64,000 bases of DNA, taken from the NCBI GenBank assembly GCA_038238245.1, contig JBBRXX010000005.1, forward strand, positions 1 to 64,000. Direction: 5' to 3'. The position numbers were made by a program, and so were the translations under genes. Of the stretch, positions 53,089 through 61,268 are shown piece after piece. The DNA comes from DASQHW01 sp038238245 (GTDB taxonomy: Bacteria > Actinomycetota > Acidimicrobiia > IMCC26256 > PALSA-610). Position 1 is the stretch's first letter. Each line of letters starts with the position of its first letter. The notes under the pieces are model-generated. The model saw only the letters and a list, made by a program, of their open reading frames with translations. It was not told the DNA's origin and did not search any database.

Positions 53089-53619
53089 ATGACCATCTCC
53101 GTCGGTGACGTCGCACCTCCGATCGACCTACCCGCACACGACGGCAGCCGCTGGCGGCTGGCCGATCATGAAGGACGGCCAGTCGTGCTGATCTTCCACC
53201 GCCACCTCGCCTGACTGCCCTGCCAAGAACACGCGATCGCCGTGCGCGACCGCCTCGACGAGTTCGGTGATGCGGAAGTGGTCGTCATCGCGTTCAGCGC
53301 GCCCGAGTACGTCGCCGAGTATCAGCGCGACCGGCTCGCGCCGCTCACCCTGCTCGTCGACGAGGAGCGAACCGCCTACCGCGCCTACGGACTCGGTAGA
53401 GGGGCGGTGTGGAAGGTCTGGGGACCGAAGATGTGGCGGGCGTACGCGCGGCTCTTGCGCAAGGGCCGGCGATTCCAGAGGCCGGCCGAGGACACCCTCC
53501 AACTCGGAGGCGACTTCGTCCTCGGCCGCGACGGCCGCGTCATGTATGCGTTTGCATCTTCGGATCCCGATGACCGTCCCGCGGTCGAGGATCTCATTGA
53601 CGCCGCGCATCAAGCCTGA
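53089..53619 (+). CDS. peroxiredoxin-like redox protein, putative selenoprotein
   Basis: 176 residues if the TGA at 53212-53214 is selenocysteine 42. The AhpC/TSA-like fold begins TISVGDVAPPIDLPAHDGSR. The redox motif reads LIFHRHLA-U-LPCQEHA, i.e. UxxC where relatives have CxxC. The rest is normal (VVVIAFSAPEYVAEYQRDRL, GGDFVLGRDGRVMYAF). GAGGG precedes ATG 53089. It is divergent from the copper operon across a CsoR-type operator. Selenocysteine is inferred; if TGA is a stop, the protein is a 41-residue stub. Confidence 0.82.
53230..53244 (+). promoter_or_regulatory. candidate SECIS hairpin in the peroxiredoxin-like gene
   Basis: CACG pairs with CGUG around a 7-base loop at positions 19-33 from the UGA. 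Short stem, weaker than in the other two genes; position is right. Confidence 0.35.
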
Positions 53620-53721
53620 GGTACCGCCGCCGAAGCTTGGACGCCGTGCACAACGATACCGTGTGGTAGACGCCAGCGCGCGCCTCGGTGGGCGGCACGG
53701 ACGCGAACCGGAAGGTGAGCA

Positions 53722-53937
53722 ATGCATCACGGCCACAGCGACAAGGTGAGCACTACCACGGCGGTGCTCGAGATGAGTTTTGGTGTGCAGTGGGCGACGG
53801 AGACGGCCGTCGTCGAAGCGGTACCGGTTGGTGCTGTCGTCCTCGGCTTCGAGGATCAGGTCGAGCCGTTCGATGTTGCCGTGTTCGAGTCTCGGCGACG
53901 CGTCTTACGGCATGACGTTCGTCACGGCGCCCTCTAG
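53722..53937 (+). pseudogene. possible remnant of an ATPase heavy-metal domain
   Basis: A 71-codon frame with a good GGAAGG site: MHHGHSDKVSTTTAVLEMSF, GVQWATETAVVEAVPVGAVV. The stretch VLEMSFGVQWATETAVVEAV resembles the N-terminal metal domain of some actinobacterial P1B ATPases (SGVQWAT motif), but the rest diverges and no CxxC follows. Either a small unknown protein or a degraded start of an ATPase gene. Confidence 0.4.
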
Positions 53938-54011
53938 TCCGCCGCGACGAGCTCGTTAGCCGCTCCGTACGCCGCACTTACCCGCCTGCAGCTTGCGTGC
54001 GAGGCGGCTTG

Positions 54012-54863
54012 TCAGGAGCTGCGGCTTCGCCTGGTACGCGCGGAGCCGTATGCCAGTGCGACACCTCCGAGGATGAGTGACGCCAGGCCGAGGAGCGGCC
54101 CGAGACCGCTACTACCGGTGAAGGGCAACGAGGTCGGGCCACTCGGTCCACCGGGAGCGCGACCGGCGGTAAGTGGTGTGTCGTCACTACCCCTCGTATC
54201 GGAGGGCGGCAGGGTCGTCGGCGGTGACAGTGTCGATCCTTGCGAAACCACGCTCGTCGAGGTCGGTATCGTCGTTGTCGATGCCAACTGGTCGACCGTG
54301 GTCGGAGTTGCGGCCGTTGTGGGCGTCGCAGCCGTAGTGGTGGGTCCCTCGATGGTTGTGGTCGGCCCTGAGACGAGTGCACTCGTGCTTGTGCTCGAGA
54401 CTGGAGCGGCAGTGGTGGTGGTGGACCCGTTCGAGTCGACACATGTGTCGACGAGTGCGATCGACATCGAGTCGGATCGCTCGTATCCGTCAGTCCACGT
54501 CGCGTTCACGGTCAGCGTGATGCTGCCGGTGACTTTGCCGGGCACGATCGTGGCCGCCGAGGTCGTGCCGACCGGTCCAACAGTCGGGCTATATCCGGTG
54601 ACCGCGTACGAAGCGGAGCCCTTTGTCGCAGTGGCGGACGTGATCGCCATCGGCAAGTCAAAGTCGTTGCCAATCGACCACGTGATCACGTGGTCGCCGT
54701 TGCTGCACACGGTCCGGCCAGACAGCAGAGCCATGTGGGCGGATGCCGGCAGCACGGCGGCGACGAACAGGATCGCGGCGCCGGCGGACAGAGCAGCGCC
54801 GGCAATCGTCAGGCGGCGCCGCAGGAACTTCTTGCGTCGTCCGACTACGCGGTGAGTCATCAT
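54012..54863 (-). CDS. LPxTG-type cell-wall-anchored protein
   Basis: 283 residues. Signal peptide, an extracellular domain (SGRTVCSNGDHVITWSIGND, VDTCVDSN with a likely disulfide), a long Thr-rich linker, then the sortase signal SLPFTGSSG, a helix and the basic tail ARTRRSRSS. Covalently anchored to peptidoglycan by a sortase. A palindrome (54960-54974) lies about 97 bases upstream. Binding partner unknown. Confidence 0.88.
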   Translation of the reverse strand: MMTHRVVGRRKKFLRRRLTIAGAALSAGAAILFVAAVLPASAHMALLSGRTVCSNGDHVITWSIGNDFDLPMAITSATATKGSASYAVTGYSPTVGPVGTTSAATIVPGKVTGSITLTVNATWTDGYERSDSMSIALVDTCVDSNGSTTTTAAPVSSTSTSALVSGPTTTIEGPTTTAATPTTAATPTTVDQLASTTTIPTSTSVVSQGSTLSPPTTLPPSDTRGSDDTPLTAGRAPGGPSGPTSLPFTGSSGLGPLLGLASLILGGVALAYGSARTRRSRSS

Positions 54864-54959
54864 CTCTCCCCAGGTCGGTCCGCCCCGTTGCATCATCGGA
54901 GGTCGGAGCGATCAATGGAGGTCAATTCGCCGGGAGTCGGACACGCGGTCAAACGCGCG

Positions 54960-54974
54960 ACTACGCGGCGTAGT
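54960..54974. promoter_or_regulatory. BlaI-like palindrome at LPFTG gene
   Basis: ACTACGC-G-GCGTAGT, perfect 7-base arms. Alternatively CTAC-8-GTAA in the 8-base register. Same half-sites as the other operators. Confidence 0.6.
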
Positions 54975-55095
54975 AATTGGGGGCCGCTAGCAGCTGACAG
55001 TGAGTCTCTATCGCGGCCCGCGTCGGACTCAGATGGCGTTCCGTGGCCGCCGGCTGTCTCCGTCGAGGCCACTGATGCGTCGCGTCACACTTCGA

Positions 55096-56403
55096 TCAAC
55101 CCAGAGGAAGGTCCGCGTCGTCGCGTTCGGCCGCGGCGCTCCAGCCTCTGCGGATCACCGGGGTCTTGCTGCGGCTCCGCCGAATCTTGTCGCGCCGGGC
55201 ACGGCGGTTGAGATACCTCGCCAACGTGCGCGCCGTGAACGTCGTACCGGCGACAAAGCGAGTGACCGGCCCAAAGCTCGCCGCAGAAGCCGCGCCCACG
55301 AAATGCAGACCCGGAACCGACGATTCGAATGCGCGCGACAAGGCGGGAGCGGTGCCCGATGTGCGAACGGCGAGCCGCAGTTTCTTGTCGAGAAACTCCA
55401 GCTGGTTCAGATCGATGCGGTATCCGGTTGCCGCGATGACGTGGTGTGTCGAGATCGTTTCCGTGTGATTCGCGGTCCGGAGCTGGAGCTCGACTTCACC
55501 GTCCCGAACACTCGCGCTCGCGACCGACCGACCGAGCAGGATCTCTACGTCCTCGAGCCGACTGCGTAGCCACCACGCGCCCATCGGACCGAACGAGCTC
55601 CTGACAAGTTGGAGCCGCTTTCGCTCGGGCAGCAGGTGGAACAGCATCCCGCCGTGGTCGTACAGCCAACAGCGCCATCCGGCGCAGAGACGCGTGTCTG
55701 GACGCAGGAGTCGTTCGAGGAGCGGACGGTCACTCGGGATGGGATCACCTGTCCACATCAATTCCTGGCACCGCGCGACGACCCGAACGCTCGCGCCACC
55801 TTCCCGTAGCAGCGCGGCGGTCTCGAGCGCCGACTGACCGGCGCCGACCACGACGACATCCCTCCGCGCGAAGTCGCCGGGTTGAACCACCTGTGTCGAG
55901 TGTGTCACGAGCTCGACCGGAAGGCTTGCGAGTTCAGGGGGGACGTACGCGAAGTGTGTGAGCCCAACCGCGAGCACGACTCGGCGGGCACGAACACGCT
56001 CGCCGGTGTCGAGGTCAAGGCTGTATCCGTCGTACGCGCGTGCAAGATGTCGGACCTGGACATCCTCGACTGGAATGGCAAGCGCATCCAAGAACCACTG
56101 GGTGTACTCGAGGTACGCGTCACGCGGAATCGGGTCGTGCAGACTCTCGGGCGTCCGGCCGGAGCGCGCCCAATATCGCGTGAGTGTGAACTGGCCGGTC
56201 GGCTCGCTGAGGTCGGAGCCGAATCCGGGCGAGCGCAACCGCATTCCGTTCGGCATTCGATGTCGCCAAGTGTGCATTGGCGAGCCGAAGATCCGATACT
56301 CGACGCCGCGTACCGTGAGGTGCGCCGCGAGCGAAAGACCGTATGGGCCTGCCCCCACGATCGCTACGTCGACCTGCGTCGGATTCAGCTTGGCCTCGCT
56401 CAT
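55096..56403 (-). CDS. FAD/NAD(P)-dependent oxidoreductase (FMO/ornithine-hydroxylase-like)
   Basis: 435 residues: VDVAIVGAGPYGLSLAAHLT (FAD), RRDVVVVGAGQSALETAALL (NADP), STHHVIAATGYRIDLNQLEF near the C-terminus. The HMPNGMRLRSPGFGSDLSEP segment is typical of flavoprotein hydroxylases with two Rossmann domains. ATG 56403 is chosen, although no clear ribosome site is seen. Substrate unknown. Confidence 0.88.
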   Translation of the reverse strand: MSEAKLNPTQVDVAIVGAGPYGLSLAAHLTVRGVEYRIFGSPMHTWRHRMPNGMRLRSPGFGSDLSEPTGQFTLTRYWARSGRTPESLHDPIPRDAYLEYTQWFLDALAIPVEDVQVRHLARAYDGYSLDLDTGERVRARRVVLAVGLTHFAYVPPELASLPVELVTHSTQVVQPGDFARRDVVVVGAGQSALETAALLREGGASVRVVARCQELMWTGDPIPSDRPLLERLLRPDTRLCAGWRCWLYDHGGMLFHLLPERKRLQLVRSSFGPMGAWWLRSRLEDVEILLGRSVASASVRDGEVELQLRTANHTETISTHHVIAATGYRIDLNQLEFLDKKLRLAVRTSGTAPALSRAFESSVPGLHFVGAASAASFGPVTRFVAGTTFTARTLARYLNRRARRDKIRRSRSKTPVIRRGWSAAAERDDADLPLG

Positions 56404-56513
56404 TGTGACGCTCGCGTGGCCACGTCTCCCGATCATGCGGCTCTGGTCGTGTGGGGTTCGGCAAATCGGAAGCTGCCGGCCTCGCCTGCGCTATACCCCA
56501 CCGAACGGTGCAA

Positions 56514-56533
56514 TACTACATATTGTCGTAGAC
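56514..56533. promoter_or_regulatory. BlaI-type operator, 8-base spacing, between FAD enzyme and Csp genes
   Basis: TACTAC-ATATTGTC-GTAGAC, in the 377-base spacer between 56403 (minus) and 56781 (plus). No other gene is convincing in this spacer. Confidence 0.78.
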
Positions 56534-56780
56534 AGTCCCAACGTGCAGAGGGCCATTCGGGTCCAAGCCGAGCAAGTGAAAGAGGTGGTCGCCAGATCTC
56601 GATGTCCCGGAACGGTGGCGGACCTAGCTTCGCTGACGCTCGACCAGCCATGCGTCTCGGCGGCGACGACCGTCCCGCGTGCACTTGGAAACGGATGTGA
56701 GGCCCGATGGTGCAACCGCGTGGCGCTGGGTACGACTGCGTGTAGTTGAGAATCCGTGGCGTGGAAGCGAGGAATGCCCG

Positions 56781-57179
56781 ATGTCGTTCGCCGACCAGAT
56801 GATCCGAACTGCACCATCCGGAACCGGATACCCGACGGAGGAACTCGCGGAGTGCATTCGTGCGTGCATGGACTGTGCGCAGGCGTGTGTCGCGTGCGCG
56901 GACGCGTGCCTCGGTGAAGATGACCCGGCCGAACTGCGACGGTGCATCACACTGAACCTCAACTGCGGCGACGTTTGCTACACCGCTGCGCGTGTCTTAT
57001 CGCGTCAGACGGCGTATGACTCAGGTATTTCCCGCAGCATCGTGGAGACCTGCCTCATGACGTGTCAAAGGTGCGCTCAGGAATGCGAGCGGCACACGAC
57101 CGTGCATGAGCACTGCCGCATTTGCGCCGATGCCTGCCGGGCCTGCGAGCAAGCATGCAACCAGTTGCTCGCCTCGTGA
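56781..57179 (+). CDS. Csp-like four-helix-bundle copper-storage protein (paralog)
   Basis: 132 residues, the same length as the paralog at 28693. CIRACMDCAQACVACADACL, RCITLNLNCGDVCYTAARVL, TCLMTCQRCAQECERH and HCRICADACRACEQACNQLL keep the Cys-lined helices. GAGG precedes ATG 56781. Its promoter has an 8-base-spaced operator, whereas the paralog has a 6-base-spaced one, so the two may respond to different BlaI proteins. Confidence 0.92.
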   Translation: MSFADQMIRTAPSGTGYPTEELAECIRACMDCAQACVACADACLGEDDPAELRRCITLNLNCGDVCYTAARVLSRQTAYDSGISRSIVETCLMTCQRCAQECERHTTVHEHCRICADACRACEQACNQLLAS

Positions 57180-57195
57180 GTGGTCGGTACTGAGA

Positions 57196-57211
57196 CTGGC
57201 CGTGCGGCCAG
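57196..57211 (+). terminator. short hairpin after the Csp gene
   Basis: CTGGCC-GTGC-GGCCAG, 17 bases after the stop. No U tract; a modest terminator candidate. Confidence 0.4.
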
Positions 57212-57306
57212 CACGTCGTAGTTGCACGGCGCCGATCGGCAGAGCGGACAAACACGGCGGTACGAGTGCTACCCCGCGATACGGCAAATCGTCGGCCTCA
57301 CTGACG

Positions 57307-57326
57307 TATTACGACAGGTTGTAGTT
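57307..57326. promoter_or_regulatory. BlaI-type operator, 8-base spacing, upstream of flgK
   Basis: TATTAC-GACAGGTT-GTAGTT, one arm mismatch. It lies 149 bases before the flgK start in a spacer with no other gene. Confidence 0.6.
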
Positions 57327-57474
57327 GTTTGGCTCATCTTCGAGACGGTTCACCCGATTGGACGTCGATGGAGCTGGGGCGTGGATACGGAGCTGTGACA
57401 CGTACGGACCCGCTTCGACGTGAACCTCCAGACGGTCCGATTCTCGCGCTCCGCACCGTCGAGAAGGCGACCTG

Positions 57475-59154
57475 ATGTCGAACTTCTCGTCGCTCCGACT
57501 CGCCTTGACTGCGCTCGAGGCGCAGCGACGCGGCCTCGAGCTCGCCGCACAGAACGCGGCCAACGTGAATACCGAGGGCTATTCGCGCCAGCGGGTCGAT
57601 CTCGAGAGCATCGGTGCACCAGCGGTGCCCGCATTGTGGTCGCGCTACACCGGTGACGGTGGCGGGGTGCGGGTCGCCGACGTCACGCGCTTTCGTGACC
57701 AGTTCCTCGAGATCCGCGCCGCGCTCGAGCACGGCGCAAACGCGAGCCTGGACGCGAAGCGCGCCTCGATGGAGCGCATCCAGCAGCTCTTCGACGAGCC
57801 CTCGGACAGCGGCATCCAGCAGCAGCTGTCCGATCTCTGGGCGGGATTCGACGACGTCGCAAACCACCCCTCCGATACCGCATCGCGCACGCAGCTTCTG
57901 GAACGGGCCGCCACGCTTGCGGCCAGCTTCAATACCGCCGGCGACCAACTTTCGCAGATGCGCACCGACACGATTGGGGAACTCGGCGCGACCAATGCCG
58001 AGATCAACGCCACTTCCGCCCAGGTTGCACGGCTCAACAAGGCGATCAAAGCGAACACGATCGCGGACCTGCCCGTCAACGACTTGAAGGACCAGCGCGA
58101 CCTCGCGGCGAACAAGCTCGCCGAGCTGAGCGGTGCCACGCTCCACACCACCGAGTTCGGTCAGGTGAACGTCGTGCTCAATGGCACCGCGCTCGCTCAA
58201 GAAGATCACTCTGCAGACATCTTGCTCGACACATCGGGCTCAACCGTGGTGTTCCGGTTCACGCGCGACAACTCTCTCGCCGACGTCAGGAGTGGCAAGG
58301 CCGGCGGCCAGCTCGAAGCCGTCAATGTGACTATCCCGAGCTACATCACCAGCCTGGACGCAGTCGCGACGTCGCTGCGCGATCAGGTGAACACGTTGCA
58401 CGGTGCGATCGCCGGATCACTCGCCGCCAGCGCGACCGACCAGAGCGCCACCGGCAACTTGCAGTTCGACCTGTCGCTAGATGGCGGCGCCTTCGCGACC
58501 ACGACGATCGCCGGCGCCGACTGGTCCGGCGCCGGCGCGGCCGCCACGCTCCAGACCGCCCTGCAGGCCTCGGTCGACGCGGCGATCGGTGTGGGCAATG
58601 CAACGGTCAACGTGACCGGCGGAGCCGGGAACCCGCTCGCCGTGACGGTCGCGCCGACCGGCACCCACACGCTCCACGCGCGCACGACCGGAGTCAACGC
58701 CGGGTTCTCGAGGCTGTTCGGCGAGACGGCGGTTGGCACCGACGGCGTCGGCGGCCGCATGCTCTTCACGGGTGCCAACGCACGGACGCTCACACTCTCG
58801 AACGACGTTGCAGGAAACCCCGACGCGGTCGCGGCTGGCGTGGCCGCGGGTGGGCCTGTTGACGGAAGCCGGGCGCTGACGATCGCCGAGACCGCGCAAT
58901 CGCGGTCGGGCACCGATGCGACCTACCGCCAACTCATCGCGCGACTCGGCGCGGACACGCGCACCGCACAGCGCCGCAGCAGCATTCAAGACAACGCCAC
59001 CACCAGCCTCGATAGTGCACGCAGTGCGGGGTCCGCGGTGAACCTCGACGAAGAAATGACGAGCATGGTCGAGTACCAACACGCCTACGAGGCAGCCGCC
59101 CGACTAATGGCTGCGATCGACTCGATGCTCGACACACTCATCAACAAGACGTAG
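57475..59154 (+). CDS. flgK: flagellar hook-associated protein 1
   Basis: 559 residues. The N-terminus LRLALTALEAQRRGLELAAQ, NAANVNTEGYSRQRVDL is the flagellar rod/hook signature. QLFDEPSDSGIQQQLSDLWA and the C-terminal NLDEEMTSMVEYQHAYEAAA, RLMAAIDSMLDTLINKT are diagnostic for FlgK. It joins hook to filament. Unusually, no flgL, fliD or other flagellar gene is adjacent. A BlaI-type operator lies upstream. Confidence 0.93.
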   Translation: MSNFSSLRLALTALEAQRRGLELAAQNAANVNTEGYSRQRVDLESIGAPAVPALWSRYTGDGGGVRVADVTRFRDQFLEIRAALEHGANASLDAKRASMERIQQLFDEPSDSGIQQQLSDLWAGFDDVANHPSDTASRTQLLERAATLAASFNTAGDQLSQMRTDTIGELGATNAEINATSAQVARLNKAIKANTIADLPVNDLKDQRDLAANKLAELSGATLHTTEFGQVNVVLNGTALAQEDHSADILLDTSGSTVVFRFTRDNSLADVRSGKAGGQLEAVNVTIPSYITSLDAVATSLRDQVNTLHGAIAGSLAASATDQSATGNLQFDLSLDGGAFATTTIAGADWSGAGAAATLQTALQASVDAAIGVGNATVNVTGGAGNPLAVTVAPTGTHTLHARTTGVNAGFSRLFGETAVGTDGVGGRMLFTGANARTLTLSNDVAGNPDAVAAGVAAGGPVDGSRALTIAETAQSRSGTDATYRQLIARLGADTRTAQRRSSIQDNATTSLDSARSAGSAVNLDEEMTSMVEYQHAYEAAARLMAAIDSMLDTLINKT

Positions 59155-59301
59155 TACGCGCACACCGACCGCGCCCGGCACGAACCTGATCCCGTGTCCC
59201 CCCGCCACCGCGGGGCGATCGCGCGGCACGCTCACGTTGGTGGAGGAATGCGCGTGACGTTTGAGGTCAAGTGAGGAACACGAGGACCGATACGTGCACG
59301 G

Positions 59302-60240
59302 TCAGTGTTCGCCGAGGCGGGAGACGATGGGAGCCGCGCTCATGAGCGCGTCCTGGAATACGGAGAAGTACGAGAAACCCCAGCGCTCCCTGGCGGCCGC
59401 GATGTCTTCGCAGATGGATTGCACCGTGCCGACCCAGAGATACGGGGTCGCGAGGATGTCGTCGACGCTCAACTCCGGCACAACCTTTTGCAGATCCTCG
59501 GCCGCACCACGCGGATCGTCGGTGATGATCACGCGCAGCACTAGGGCCTGGAGCTCAACGACTCGTCCGACTGAGGCCGCGCGTACGAGCGCGACTCGCC
59601 GATCTAGCGCCTCGGGCGACAAACCGGTGGCGTCTTGCGTGCTGCCGTCGGATTTCGTGGGGCCGAGACCTGACAGCGACACGATGTCGGCACACTTGGC
59701 TGCCATCTGCAAAATCCGTCGTCCGCTGCCGCCGACGACAATTGGCGGTCGGTGCTGCTGCGTCGGCAAAGGCCAGGCGCGATGCGCGGTCAGTTGGTAG
59801 TGAGTGCCCGAGAAAGTGACGTCCTTGCCTTGAAGCAAACCGTCGAGGACACGGATCGCTTCAACGAGTCGAGCGACCCGTGTCGCGCCGTCGTCAAAGC
59901 AGATACCTGCCGACTGGTACTCGGGCAAGCTCATCGGCGAGCCGGCGCCGAGACCGAGCTCGACACGTCCGCGAGAGAGCGAGTCAAGAGCCAGCGTCTC
60001 GCGCGCCACGAGCGCGGGATGGCGCAAATCATTGTTGAGCACGAGAGTCCCGATACGCAGGGTGGAAGTCGCTTCGGCGGCAACGCCAAGGGCTGCGAAC
60101 GGCGCGAGGCATCCGTCAAGGAGGTGGTCGGGAACGGTGAGCACCGAGAATCCGAGATCCTCAGCTTGCCTCGCTAGGCGGACCCACTCGTCATGCCCCG
60201 AGGGTGCAAGTACGTGCAGCCCGAATCGAAACTGCTTCAC
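59302..60240 (-). CDS. F420-dependent LLM-class oxidoreductase
   Basis: 312 residues in a luciferase-like barrel: HDEWVRLARQAEDLGFSVLT, VPDHL, ATSTLRIGTLVLNNDLRHPA, DSLSRGRVELGLGAGSP and PPIVVGGSGRRILQMAAK. This matches the TIGR03621-type F420-linked family common in actinobacteria. The GTG at 60240 is preferred by homology to the usual KQFRFGLHV start. Substrate unknown. Confidence 0.88.
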   Translation of the reverse strand: MKQFRFGLHVLAPSGHDEWVRLARQAEDLGFSVLTVPDHLLDGCLAPFAALGVAAEATSTLRIGTLVLNNDLRHPALVARETLALDSLSRGRVELGLGAGSPMSLPEYQSAGICFDDGATRVARLVEAIRVLDGLLQGKDVTFSGTHYQLTAHRAWPLPTQQHRPPIVVGGSGRRILQMAAKCADIVSLSGLGPTKSDGSTQDATGLSPEALDRRVALVRAASVGRVVELQALVLRVIITDDPRGAAEDLQKVVPELSVDDILATPYLWVGTVQSICEDIAAARERWGFSYFSVFQDALMSAAPIVSRLGEH

Positions 60241-60309
60241 GCCTACGCACGGTCGCACGCTTCGTTCCCAATGTCGATAAGGGAAAGCCCGTAAGGGTGG
60301 TCATTGATC

Positions 60310-61047
60310 TCAACCGGCAGCATGCCGGGTCTGGCTCACGACTTCGTAGACATATACGGAAACAGTGCGGGCCCAGTCTTCGCGGGGCCTCCAGGATCGA
60401 ACGACGTCGATCAGTGAGAATTCTGAGACGTTAGTCAAGAACTCTGCTTCAGTAGGGTTGGCATATAGAAACCGAACGCACCGAGGTGAACGCTCGACCG
60501 AGCGAAGCACGCGATCGACAAGGACTCGAAACTCTTCTCCTCGAAACGAGCTGTAGAAGAAAAACACGGTGGCGGCGGGCGGCAGCTCCCACGTCAGTGC
60601 ATCAGCGTTCACGAACTCGACCAGGGTTCGAAGCGGCGGGCGCCATTCCCGAAGGTTTCGCGTCGCCAGCGCGTGAAGGTGTGCGTCGCGTTCAACGCCG
60701 ATCGCCGCACGGCAGCGGAAGACAGACGCGTTCAGCAGAACGAAACGGCCCGAACCGGATCCAAGGTCCACAAGGACATCGTCTTGCCGGAGCGGATGCC
60801 GGCGGAACAAGCGCGTGGTCTGCAACCAGCCCCAGGGTTTGTACTCCGGGCGGACCGGGATACCTGCCGTCTTCCGGATGTTCGGTGTGGTCTTTGCGCG
60901 AAGGGCTCGATCGATCGCCTTCGACACTTTCAGGTTGGCGAACGCGTACGCGGGCTTGACGATTGCGCGTGTCACGGCCGCGCGCGGTCCGATCTCGTCC
61001 TTGTCGGCCACCTGCCGCGATCCTTCGACGTGTTCATGCACGGCCAA
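60310..61047 (-). CDS. class I SAM-dependent methyltransferase
   Basis: 245 residues: DDVLVDLGSGSGRFVLLNAS, GVERDAHLHALATRNLREW and FVNADALTWELPPAATVFFF. The N-terminal helical part (ANLKVSKAIDRALRAKTTPN) is of unknown role. A weak CTAC/TAG palindrome occurs at 61072-61088. Substrate unknown. Confidence 0.82.
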   Translation of the reverse strand: MAVHEHVEGSRQVADKDEIGPRAAVTRAIVKPAYAFANLKVSKAIDRALRAKTTPNIRKTAGIPVRPEYKPWGWLQTTRLFRRHPLRQDDVLVDLGSGSGRFVLLNASVFRCRAAIGVERDAHLHALATRNLREWRPPLRTLVEFVNADALTWELPPAATVFFFYSSFRGEEFRVLVDRVLRSVERSPRCVRFLYANPTEAEFLTNVSEFSLIDVVRSWRPREDWARTVSVYVYEVVSQTRHAAG

Positions 61048-61268
61048 GCGTCGACGAAGCTCGACCGGAACTACTACACGGCATAGTGGATCATCGCGAT
61101 GAGAACAGCCTGTGTAACGAGCGCTTACCGCAATCGTGCTTGGCGTCTAACTGAACGCTCACGCGCGAGCCAACGCCCGCTACTCTGCGCCCGGTGAACG
61201 AGCGCGTTGTCCGGCATCGGGCCGTGACCAAATAGCAGTGTGGCTCTAGGTCCGTCTTACGGAGGCGC

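Noticed and set aside
53722..53937. New small copper chaperone
   Set aside because: Only a short HMA-like stretch is present and no CxxC metal site, so a remnant is the safer reading.
61072..61088. TACTAC-ACGGC-ATAGTG as another BlaI-type operator
   Set aside because: Spacing and arms fit none of the three classes well; could be chance in front of the methyltransferase gene.
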